This document shows, piece by piece, positions 28,823 to 37,833 of a stretch of DNA of 64,000 nt. Every line of letters begins with the position of its first letter. The stretch's first letter is position 1. This DNA is from Corynebacterium jeikeium (GTDB lineage: Bacteria > Actinomycetota > Actinomycetes > Mycobacteriales > Mycobacteriaceae). The stretch covers positions 1 to 64,000 of the forward strand of contig NZ_JFCQ01000028.1 of the NCBI RefSeq assembly GCF_000738265.1. The letters run 5' to 3'. The notes beneath the pieces were generated by a model. That model was not told where the DNA came from and did no database searches. It saw only the letters and a list, made by a program, of their open reading frames with translations. Both the position numbers and the translations under genes were made by a program.

Positions 28823-30106
28823 ATGATTGATCTGAAGCTTCTGCGCGAAAACCCCGATGTTGCCCGTGAATCCCAGCGCACTCGTGGGGAGGACCCAGCG
28901 CTGATCGACCAGCTGCTGGAAGCCGATGCGCAACGCCGCGAGGCCATCAGCGCCGCCGATGCCGCCAGGGCGGAGCAGAAGGCGTTTTCTAAGGAGATGG
29001 GGCAGAAGATGCGCTCTGCCTCCGACGAGGAAAAGCAGGCGCTGCGTGAAGAGGGCAAGCAGAAGGCCGACTCGGTGAAGAAGCTGGAGGAAGCTCAGGC
29101 AAAGGCAGAGCAGGCCGTCAACGACCTGCAGATGCAGATTTCCAACATTGTTCAGGAAGGCGCCCCGGCTGGCGGGGAAGACGACTTCGTCACTCTAGAC
29201 GTGGTGGGCGAGCCTCCGCAGTTTGACTTCGAGCCGAAGGACCACCTGGAGCTCGGTGAATCGCTGGGCCTGATCGACATGAAGCGCGGCACGAAGGTTT
29301 CCGGCGCCCGCTTCTACTTCCTCACCGGCGACGGCGCGCTGCTGCAGCTGGGCATGCTGCAGCTGGCCGCCCAGAAGGCTGTGGAGCACGGTTTCCAGCT
29401 GATGATCCCGCCGGTGCTGGTACGCCCGGAGGTTATGTCCGGCACCGGCTTCCTCGGAGCCCACGCGGACGAGATTTACCGCCTGGAAGAAGATGACATG
29501 TACCTGGTCGGCACCTCCGAAGTTGCCCTGGCCGGCTACCACTCTGAGGAAATCATCGACCTTTCTAAGGGGCCGCTGCGCTATGCTGGCTGGTCCTCCT
29601 GCTTCCGCCGCGAGGCCGGCTCCTACGGCAAGGACACCCGCGGAATCATCCGCGTGCACCAGTTCGACAAGGTGGAGATGTTCGTTTACTGCAAGCCGGA
29701 GGAAGCCACCGAGGTCCACCAGGAACTGCTGGCCATGGAGCGCGAGATGCTGTCTGCCATCGAGGTTCCCTACCGCGTGATCGACGTCGCCGGTGGTGAC
29801 CTGGGATCCTCTGCCGCCCGCAAGTTCGATACGGAGGCTTGGGTTCCGACCCAGCAGACCTACCGCGAACTGACCAGTACCTCGAACTGCACGACCTTCC
29901 AGGCCCGTCGCCTGAAGACCCGTTACCGCGATGCTGATGGCAAGGCGCAGACAGCCGCCACGCTGAACGGCACGCTGGCAACAACCCGCTGGTTGGTGGC
30001 TATTTTGGAGAATCACCAGCAGGCCGACGGCTCCGTTGTGGTGCCAAAGGCGCTGCGTCCTTTCGTTGGTAAAGATATCCTGAAGCCCAACGAATCCGGC
30101 GCTTAG
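28823..30106 (+). CDS. serS: Seryl-tRNA synthetase
   Basis: A 427-residue class II enzyme charging tRNA-Ser (and the tRNA-Sec type if present). The N-terminal antiparallel coiled coil (about 30-105) that grips the tRNA long arm is clear. Class II motifs follow: motif 2 '[32 protein letters not shown]', and motif 3 in '[20 protein letters not shown]'. '[17 protein letters not shown]' binds serine. Full length for the family. Leaderless start. plsC follows after 38 bases with its own site, so it may head an operon of serS, plsC, HAD and PGPGW genes. Confidence 0.97.
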   Translation: MIDLKLLRENPDVARESQRTRGEDPALIDQLLEADAQRREAISAADAARAEQKAFSKEMGQKMRSASDEEKQALREEGKQKADSVKKLEEAQAKAEQAVNDLQMQISNIVQEGAPAGGEDDFVTLDVVGEPPQFDFEPKDHLELGESLGLIDMKRGTKVSGARFYFLTGDGALLQLGMLQLAAQKAVEHGFQLMIPPVLVRPEVMSGTGFLGAHADEIYRLEEDDMYLVGTSEVALAGYHSEEIIDLSKGPLRYAGWSSCFRREAGSYGKDTRGIIRVHQFDKVEMFVYCKPEEATEVHQELLAMEREMLSAIEVPYRVIDVAGGDLGSSAARKFDTEAWVPTQQTYRELTSTSNCTTFQARRLKTRYRDADGKAQTAATLNGTLATTRWLVAILENHQQADGSVVVPKALRPFVGKDILKPNESGA

Positions 30107-30144
30107 TGCGCCCGCAGAATTTCCAGGAGAGGTAACCGCCACCC

Positions 30145-31095
30145 ATGTCGTTGCTCGATAGCTTCAGCTTTCCCGATGGCTACCAGCCCACAACCACCGG
30201 CCACAAGGAAGCAAAGGAATTCCCCTATGGCTTCCCGACAATCGGTATTGCCAAGCTATGGTTCCGCGTCATGCAGAACCTGGACTGCGCTATCTACGGT
30301 GCGGAGAACATCCCCACCGACGGTTCTGCCATGATCGCCGTCAACCACACGGGCTACTGGGACTTCACCTACGGTGGCATTCCGGCGCACGTGCGCGGCG
30401 GCCGACTGGTGCGCTTCATGGCGAAGAAGGAAATCTTCGACGTCAAGGGTGTGGGCGCCCTGATGCGCTCCTACCACCACATTCCGGTTGATCGCGCAGA
30501 CGGTCAGGCCTCTGTGGACGAGGCCATCAAGAAGCTCCGCGCCGGCGACCTGGTGGGCATTTTCCCCGAGGCCACGATCTCCCGCAGCTTCGAGATCAAG
30601 GAGTTCCGCCAGGGTGCGGCTCGCATTGCCTACGAGGCAGGGGCGCCGCTGATCCCGCTGACCATCTGGGGCTCCCAGCGCGTCTGGACGAAGGGCCGTA
30701 AGCCGATCTGGAAGCCGAAGAAAACCGAGCTGGTCATCACCGTCGGCGCGCCGATCGAGGTCACCGAGGATGCGGAGGCGACCACGGAGCGCCTGCACCA
30801 GACCATGGTCGAGCAGCTGGACCTCACCCGCGAGCGCTGGGTGGAGCGTTTCGGCCCTATGCCCAAGGGCGAATTCTGGGTGCCCGCGGCGCTCGGCGGC
30901 ACTGCTCCGACGCTGGAGGATGCCACCGTCCAGGACCGCGCCGATGCTGCAGCGCGCAAGGAGAAGCGCGCTAAGGACAAGGCCGAAGCCGAACTCCGCG
31001 CTGCCACCGAGGCTCGCGAGCGCGAAGAAGCCACCGGCATCAACAAGCTGCTGGTGCCCCTGCGCCAGCGCCTTAACCACTTGCGCAAAAAGTAG
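30145..31095 (+). CDS. plsC: 1-acyl-glycerol-3-phosphate acyltransferase-like protein
   Basis: A 316-residue membrane-associated acyltransferase of phospholipid synthesis. The HX4D catalytic motif is in 'AVNHTGYWDFTYGG' (about residue 69-74). The substrate motif is 'GIFPEATISRSFEIKEFRQGAARIA', and 'PLIPLTIWGSQRVW' closes the site. The C-terminal 70 residues are a charged Ala/Glu/Lys coiled helix ('RKEKRAKDKAEAELRAATEA'), an addition to the core enzyme. A gagagg site lies about 13 bases before the ATG. The HAD gene follows after 10 bases. Exact acyl donor and acceptor unknown. Confidence 0.9.
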   Translation: MSLLDSFSFPDGYQPTTTGHKEAKEFPYGFPTIGIAKLWFRVMQNLDCAIYGAENIPTDGSAMIAVNHTGYWDFTYGGIPAHVRGGRLVRFMAKKEIFDVKGVGALMRSYHHIPVDRADGQASVDEAIKKLRAGDLVGIFPEATISRSFEIKEFRQGAARIAYEAGAPLIPLTIWGSQRVWTKGRKPIWKPKKTELVITVGAPIEVTEDAEATTERLHQTMVEQLDLTRERWVERFGPMPKGEFWVPAALGGTAPTLEDATVQDRADAAARKEKRAKDKAEAELRAATEAREREEATGINKLLVPLRQRLNHLRKK

Positions 31096-31105
31096 GTCAT
31101 AGGCG

Positions 31106-31924
31106 ATGCAGGATTCCCCGTTGCTGGTTGTCAGCGACGTCGACGGCACCCTGCTGGACAGCAGGGAGCGCGTTTCGCAGCGCATGCGCCGGGCAGTTAG
31201 CTCGATGCTGCGCCAAGGCACTGTGTTTACGATCGCCACCGGCCGACCGCCGCGCTGGCTGATGCCCGTCTTTGAACAGCTGCCCGTCCGCCCCGTCTGT
31301 GCCTGCGCCAACGGCGCCATTATTTATGACGCCAACCGGGATCAGATCCTGCACGCCGCCACCCTCGCGCCCGGTCCGATCCGCGCTCTGATTGACCAGC
31401 TCAGTGAATCAGTTCCCGGCGTGGGATTCGCGGTCGAGCGCGCCGGAACCAGCGCTTTCGATCGCGCCGACGAGCTGTTTTCCGTTTCCCCCGGCTACGA
31501 CCACGCCTGGGATTCCACCGAGCACGCCGTCCAGACCATCGACGAGCTCACCGCTACACCCGTGGTGAAGCTGCTGGTTCGCGACCCTCACCGAACCTCG
31601 GCTGAGTTGTACGCCGCGGTGCGCCCTTTTATTGACGCCACCCAGGCGAAAGCCACCTACAGCTACGAAGGGGGACTCGTCGAGATCGCGGCGGCGGGGA
31701 TCTCCAAGCGTTCCGCGCTGGAATGGATTGCCGCGCAGATAGGCGTGGATGCAACCCAGACCGTGGCCTTCGGGGACATGCCAAACGATACGGAGATGCT
31801 CACGTGGGCGGGGCTTGGCGTGGCGATGGGCAACGCAGAGGAGTCCTTGAAGGGGATTGCCGACGAGGTCACCCTGACGAATGACGAGGACGGCGTGGCC
31901 GCCGTCCTCGAACGGTGGTTTTAA
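31106..31924 (+). CDS. Cof-type HAD-IIB hydrolase
   Basis: A 272-residue cytoplasmic phosphatase. Motif I is DVDGTLLDSRERVS at residue 10. Motif II is 'FTIATGRPPRWL'. Motif III/IV are 'ISKRSALEWIAAQIG' and 'VAFGDMPNDTEMLTWAGLGVAMGNA'. The cap domain between motifs II and III is the C2B type. Family members hydrolyse sugar phosphates or other small phosphates; the substrate is unknown. It sits between plsC and a small membrane protein gene (6 bases), apparently in one operon. Confidence 0.9.
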   Translation: MQDSPLLVVSDVDGTLLDSRERVSQRMRRAVSSMLRQGTVFTIATGRPPRWLMPVFEQLPVRPVCACANGAIIYDANRDQILHAATLAPGPIRALIDQLSESVPGVGFAVERAGTSAFDRADELFSVSPGYDHAWDSTEHAVQTIDELTATPVVKLLVRDPHRTSAELYAAVRPFIDATQAKATYSYEGGLVEIAAAGISKRSALEWIAAQIGVDATQTVAFGDMPNDTEMLTWAGLGVAMGNAEESLKGIADEVTLTNDEDGVAAVLERWF

Positions 31925-31930
31925 GTAGTC

Positions 31931-33686
<1,756 letters not shown>

Positions 33687-33707
33687 GGGCCGCGCTCGGG
33701 GGCGTTC

Positions 33708-34889
33708 CTACTCCGGCCAGATGGAGAACTGCTCCATTGCTTCGGCCGCGTAATGGGAGCGCAAGTACTCGCGCATGTACGGCAGTTCGTAATCGACGAA
33801 CCCGTGGGCCGTTGGGCGGATCATTTCTGCATCGATGAGGCGTTTGCGGTAATTCCCCGCGTATTGCGCGTCTACGCCCATGCGTGTTGCGATGTCCGAC
33901 ATACGCGAGGGGCCATCGTCGGTCGACATTGCGATGAGAAAAGTCCGGTCAACCTCAGACAGATCCGTAATCGATGGTTCATGCACGAGCTGTCCAAGTT
34001 TTCTCCGGGCATCTCCAATTCCACGAGATACTGCTTCTTCGTCGATCGCGTTGCCGGTGTAGTTGCGGAAGGCGTGTTGCCCGACTAGCTGGATCATGAA
34101 GGGGTAGCCGCCGGTCGCCTTGGTCGCGTTGTCGAGTGCCTGCGGGGTCCAAGAGATCCCGACCTGTTCGGTGGTCTTGTCAAGCGCAGTGCGCACTTCT
34201 TCAATCGGCACCATTCCGGTTTCAATTTTGTTTGCCCGACGCAAAAAGGTTACTGGGTTGCGACCTTCGTCAGCTGCGAGAAGTGGTTTCACAGCGCCGG
34301 GAATGCCAGCCATAGCAATCGCAATCTCACGGTTCTCGCGGACGAGATGTTGAATTGTTGTTCCAAATTCGATGATTTCGTCCATGTGGGCGTAGTGCAG
34401 CTCGTCCAAGGTGATCAGCAAGCCGACTGGCTCTTGACCGAGTCGAGTATCAAGCTCAGCCTGGCGGTCGAAAAGCTCTTCAAGTACTGACCTCAACGTC
34501 GGTGTGGGTGAAAAAGAGGGAATGGCTTCGGTGTCGAAGCCGAGGTAAGGGAGCTTGATGCCCGATAGGCGTTGTTTAGGCTCGTCGGAAAGATCCTGCA
34601 GCAGGCTAAAGGCGCGGTCGCGGATGCGGTCGTTAAAACCACGGGTCGTGGTTTCGGATATGACGTACCACGAGTGGGTTTTCGCGACCGCTTCGAATTC
34701 ATTTAACAAAACAGTCTTGCCGATACCCCTAGGGCCGGTAACTATGGAGATACGTTCATGGCTTCCAGGGCCATCTTGGATGGCGGCATCGAAGTCGCGG
34801 AGGTATTCATCGCGTCCTGCGAGAACCAGTGGTGTCTTCCCAACTGTCGCAGTGAAGGGGTTTCTAGGTCGAGCTGGAATGGACGGCAT
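33708..34889 (-). CDS. AAA-type ATPase with C-terminal winged helix
   Basis: A 393-residue protein. Walker A is VTGPRGIGKTVLL (about residue 49-57); Walker B is 'GLLITLDELHYA' (about 158). Sensor-like 'IAMAGIPGAVKPLL' and 'GGYPFMIQLVGQHAFRN' fit the archaeal-ATPase/ORC1-Cdc6-like STAND group. The last 90 residues ('TDLSEVDRTFLIAMSTDDGPSRMSDIATRMG') form a winged helix. Such proteins are common on mobile islands; the role is not known. Strong ribosome site aaggagg 6 bases before the ATG, preceded by four TTACTA repeats. G+C is visibly lower than in glf and glfT2, suggesting acquisition. Confidence 0.78.
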   Translation of the reverse strand: MPSIPARPRNPFTATVGKTPLVLAGRDEYLRDFDAAIQDGPGSHERISIVTGPRGIGKTVLLNEFEAVAKTHSWYVISETTTRGFNDRIRDRAFSLLQDLSDEPKQRLSGIKLPYLGFDTEAIPSFSPTPTLRSVLEELFDRQAELDTRLGQEPVGLLITLDELHYAHMDEIIEFGTTIQHLVRENREIAIAMAGIPGAVKPLLAADEGRNPVTFLRRANKIETGMVPIEEVRTALDKTTEQVGISWTPQALDNATKATGGYPFMIQLVGQHAFRNYTGNAIDEEAVSRGIGDARRKLGQLVHEPSITDLSEVDRTFLIAMSTDDGPSRMSDIATRMGVDAQYAGNYRKRLIDAEMIRPTAHGFVDYELPYMREYLRSHYAAEAMEQFSIWPE

Positions 34890-34898
34890 CTTGCCTCC

Positions 34899-34932
34899 TT
34901 ACTATTTCTTACTATTTTTACTATCTTTACTA
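34899..34932. repeat. Four TTACTA repeats in the ATPase 5' region
   Basis: TTACTA occurs at 34899, 34909, 34918 and 34927, i.e. every 9-10 bases. On the minus strand this is TAGTAA repeated, ending directly at the aaggagg ribosome site of the ATPase gene. Regular helical-turn spacing suggests a repeated operator; slippage of the unit could also alter expression. Confidence 0.75.
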
Positions 34933-34976
34933 TTTTGTCGCTAGAGCCTGGCTAAATCAGCCAAAGGAGGCTGCAC

Positions 34977-34982
34977 TAATAT
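34977..34982 (+). promoter_or_regulatory. -10 element for the leaderless EamA gene
   Basis: TAATAT, 7 bases, GTG at 34990. The region between this and the ATPase start (about 100 bases) must also hold the divergent ATPase promoter. Confidence 0.65.
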
Positions 34983-34989
34983 TTCACGG

Positions 34990-35928
34990 GTGTCGCGTGA
35001 GAAAACCCAAACAAAGGCAACCCAGCAAGAGCCATCGTCGCGGGGCGTGAGCAAGTTCCTCGCCCTACCAGTGGCGCCGGTCCTCTTGGTCCTCGTCGGG
35101 TCCCTGGGTACCCAAGCTGCGGCGGTACTGGTCACAGACATGCTTACTACGGTTGGCGCGCCGGGCGTATCGGGTCTGCGCATGACCGCCGCCGCCATCA
35201 TCATGGTGGTTGTCTTCCGCCCGAAACTGTCTGGCATGACGCGCGCCCGCGCCCTCAACATCGTGGTCTACGGCATCGCCATGGGCATGATGAACATGAT
35301 GGTTTACGCAGCCATCGCCCGCCTGCCCCAGGGGGTTGCCTTCACTATTGACTTCCTTGGCCCCAGCGTCGTGTCTTTTCTGGGGCTGACGATGTGGCGC
35401 TCCCGCCTATGGGCCATTGCCGCGTTCGTTGGCGTTGCACTTATCGCGCAGCCCTCCAATGACCTGGACATTGTCGGTATTGGATTCGGCGCGGTCGGCG
35501 CGATCTTCTTTGGCGCATACACATTGTTTGCAGCCCGTGTTGGGAAGACCGAGGGTGGTGGCATGTCGGATCTGGCGCTGTCTGTGGTCGTCGCCGCGAT
35601 AGTGCTCGCGCCGTTCTCTGTCCCGGCGGTGCCGCATGTTGACGCCACGATGTGGGGCATCATTGTCATCTCTGGCTTTATCGGCGCCGTTGTGCCCTAT
35701 GTGGTGGATACCATCGCCGCCGGAATTGTCTCGGCGGCGATTGTCGGCACGCTCTTTGCGCTAGATCCGGTGATCGGAGCGATCCTGGGCTGGGCTTTTT
35801 CCGGAGATCAGCTGACGTGGTCAATGGCGGTGGGCATTGTGCTGATTGCGATGGCCGGCGCGATTATTACGTGGCGCGGGGCGCGTGAATCGCGGGAGCT
35901 GGTGCCGTCCCCGTTTTCAGAGGACTAG
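34990..35928 (+). CDS. EamA/RhtA-type amino-acid or metabolite exporter
   Basis: A 312-residue membrane protein with ten predicted TM helices in two EamA halves (about 25-150 and 160-295). Features include 'GVSGLRMTAAAIIMVVVF', 'LPQGVAFTIDFLGPSVVSFLG' and 'ALDPVIGAILGWAFSGDQLT', the pattern of RhtA-like threonine/homoserine exporters in the DMT superfamily. An N-terminal hydrophilic tail of about 20 residues is present. GTG start set by its promoter. Base composition is nearer to the core genes than that of its two neighbours. Substrate not determinable. Confidence 0.85.
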   Translation: MSREKTQTKATQQEPSSRGVSKFLALPVAPVLLVLVGSLGTQAAAVLVTDMLTTVGAPGVSGLRMTAAAIIMVVVFRPKLSGMTRARALNIVVYGIAMGMMNMMVYAAIARLPQGVAFTIDFLGPSVVSFLGLTMWRSRLWAIAAFVGVALIAQPSNDLDIVGIGFGAVGAIFFGAYTLFAARVGKTEGGGMSDLALSVVVAAIVLAPFSVPAVPHVDATMWGIIVISGFIGAVVPYVVDTIAAGIVSAAIVGTLFALDPVIGAILGWAFSGDQLTWSMAVGIVLIAMAGAIITWRGARESRELVPSPFSED

Positions 35929-36035
35929 ATCGAATCCAGTCTGCCTCCGCCGGGTTCTTTCACGTCTTCACCAACTTCTATAGACGTATGCTTTTGTCGG
36001 TGAGTTTGTCATTCTTGCACTAGGCGGGAAGAGAA

Positions 36036-36091
36036 GCATAACACCTAGCTTCCCACTTAACATCCCACAGTGTTATGTTAGGTGTGAAGTT
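36036..36091. repeat. 56-bp direct repeat, copy 1 (upstream of AlbA-type gene)
   Basis: This block matches 37630-37685 at about 50 of 56 positions. It contains the words cttcccac and agtgttatgt and interlocking inverted repeats: acaccta (36041) with taggtgt (36079), and ttcccacttaac (36050) with gttgagtgggaa (36089-36100). It ends about 30 bases before the ATG of the AlbA-type gene, a place suited to an operator. Upstream, 35929-36035 shows nothing else. Confidence 0.8.
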
Positions 36092-36120
36092 GAGTGGGAA
36101 GTTGATTAGGTGGATCCGCT

Positions 36121-37584
36121 ATGGACGACAGTTCGTTGAAGGAAATCGTCGCGAATCTTCGGTTAGTAGGTTCAGACACTCAGGCTGTTGAAGTTAAGAG
36201 CAACGTCGGCAAGAATATTCGTGAAACTCTGAGCGCCTTTGCTAATGCTGGTGGCGGTCTCATTATTGTCGGGCTTGACGAAAGTGCTGGATTTGCTCCA
36301 GTAGACAAATTCGATGCTCTCAAGGCGCAAGATGCGCTAGAGACGCGCTGTAGACAAGTGACACCACCGGTGCGACCACAAATTTCGGTGCTTCCTTTTG
36401 AAGGAGGCCGTATCGTCGTGGCGGAAATGGAGGAATTCAGCCCCTTCGACAAACCTTGCTATGTAACGGATCAAGGCCGATACGGGGGAAGCTACATTCG
36501 TACAGGGGAAGGGGATACCAAGCTTTCGAGCTACGAAATCGACAAGCTTATCGAAGAGCATACTCAACCAAAATGGGACGAAAGTCCAGTTCCAGAGGCC
36601 ACTGTCGAGGATCTAGCTCCAGAGGTGCTCGAGGAGTATCTGCAAGCACAGAAACGGCAACGTCCAAAGACTTTCAAAGATGGTCGTGAAGTAGCGCTAA
36701 GAAGGCTCCGAATTACTAAGGATGGGGGTGCGACTTTGGCTGCCTTGCTGGTCATGGGGGACTATCCTCAAGAATTCTTCCCGCGTTTGACTGTTACATT
36801 CGCGCTTTTTCCAGGGGCAAGTAAAGGTAGTGTAACCACTGGTTTGAGGCTTCTCGACAGTGCAAGGCTGACAGGTACTATTCCCGAACTTGTAGAAGCC
36901 GGTGTCGATATAGTTAAAAGAAATATGCGCACTGGAGCCATGATTAGTGAAAAGTTCCGGACCGATCTTCCCGACTATCCACCAATTGCCGTGCGTGAAG
37001 CCCTGGTGAACGCGCTGATGCACCGAGATTACTCGCCGTCGGCTCAGGGGAGCCAGGTGCAGATCAATATGTTTGTAGATCGGCTAGAGATTACAAGTCC
37101 AGGTGGTCTATACGGTGGCGTAACGGTTCGTCATTTGGGTGAACCCGGAGTTAGCTCGACTCGCAACCAACGGATTTCAAGTTTCTTAGAGGAAGTTTCC
37201 CTGCCGGGTGAAGGAAAACAGGCGGGGCGCGTGGCTGAGAATCGTGGTACGGGCATTGCAACGATAAATCAGTCTTTGGAAGATGCTCTTATGCCAAAAC
37301 CTGAGTACATCAATCGGCTTGACAGTTTCACCATAATATTCCGCCGCCGGCGGGTTGCTACTCAGGAGAGGTACACGACGGCGCGGGATCATGTTTTGGC
37401 AATCCTGGAGGAAGAATCCTCTTCTTCGACCAGCGAAATCGTAGAGAGAACCCAGTTGAGCCGGACAGCTGTCCAAAAAGCAGTCAACGCTCTAATTAAC
37501 GAAGGTTTGGTAGAACGAACCGAACCTGCGAGGAGTCCGAAGCAACGTTATCGAATGCTTGAAGATCAGAACTCCCCTAATTGA
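36121..37584 (+). CDS. Schlafen/AlbA-2 type ATP-binding regulator
   Basis: A 487-residue protein with three parts. Residues 10-140 are an AlbA_2 (Schlafen) nucleic-acid-binding domain ('AVEVKSNVGKNIRETLSAFANAGGGLIIVGLDE'). Residues about 285-400 are an HATPase_c_4-like domain ('AVREALVNALMHRDYS', 'LEITSPGGLYGGVT', 'RNQRISSFLE', 'AENRGTGIATIN'). Residues 420-480 are a winged helix ('STSEIVERTQLSRTAVQKAVNALINEGLV'). These are annotated as transcriptional regulators and occur near mobile or defence genes. The ATG is preceded by aggtgg 7 bases upstream. Codons are AT-richer than neighbours. The gene is bracketed by two 56-bp repeats, so it may be a self-contained mobile or self-regulated unit. 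Confidence 0.85.
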   Translation: MDDSSLKEIVANLRLVGSDTQAVEVKSNVGKNIRETLSAFANAGGGLIIVGLDESAGFAPVDKFDALKAQDALETRCRQVTPPVRPQISVLPFEGGRIVVAEMEEFSPFDKPCYVTDQGRYGGSYIRTGEGDTKLSSYEIDKLIEEHTQPKWDESPVPEATVEDLAPEVLEEYLQAQKRQRPKTFKDGREVALRRLRITKDGGATLAALLVMGDYPQEFFPRLTVTFALFPGASKGSVTTGLRLLDSARLTGTIPELVEAGVDIVKRNMRTGAMISEKFRTDLPDYPPIAVREALVNALMHRDYSPSAQGSQVQINMFVDRLEITSPGGLYGGVTVRHLGEPGVSSTRNQRISSFLEEVSLPGEGKQAGRVAENRGTGIATINQSLEDALMPKPEYINRLDSFTIIFRRRRVATQERYTTARDHVLAILEEESSSSTSEIVERTQLSRTAVQKAVNALINEGLVERTEPARSPKQRYRMLEDQNSPN

Positions 37585-37629
37585 TAGTGGAAAAGTGGAA
37601 AACTACAGCTAGATGAGGGGGTGGCGAGA

Positions 37630-37685
37630 GCATCACGCCTAGCTTCCCACTTAACTTCCCACAGTGTTATGTCTGGTGGGAAGTT
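37630..37685. repeat. 56-bp direct repeat, copy 2 (downstream of AlbA-type gene)
   Basis: Second copy of the block at 36036. Here the inner inverted repeat is perfect: aacttcccac (37653-37662) and gtgggaagtt (37676-37685) with a 13-base spacer. It lies 45 bases after the gene stop and 150 bases before the glfT2 start, so it could also act on glfT2. Confidence 0.8.
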
Positions 37686-37833
37686 CTCAGTCACTTAGCG
37701 GGCGCTCCTCGACTAAGAGTCCAACTCGGGCTGAACTGTGGCTGTGTCGCGCAAGCGCTTGTGACCGGCTTTCATGGATAATCGGATATATTCCAATGTC
37801 TTTAATGCCTATGCGGAGGTTTGTGTTCAGCAT

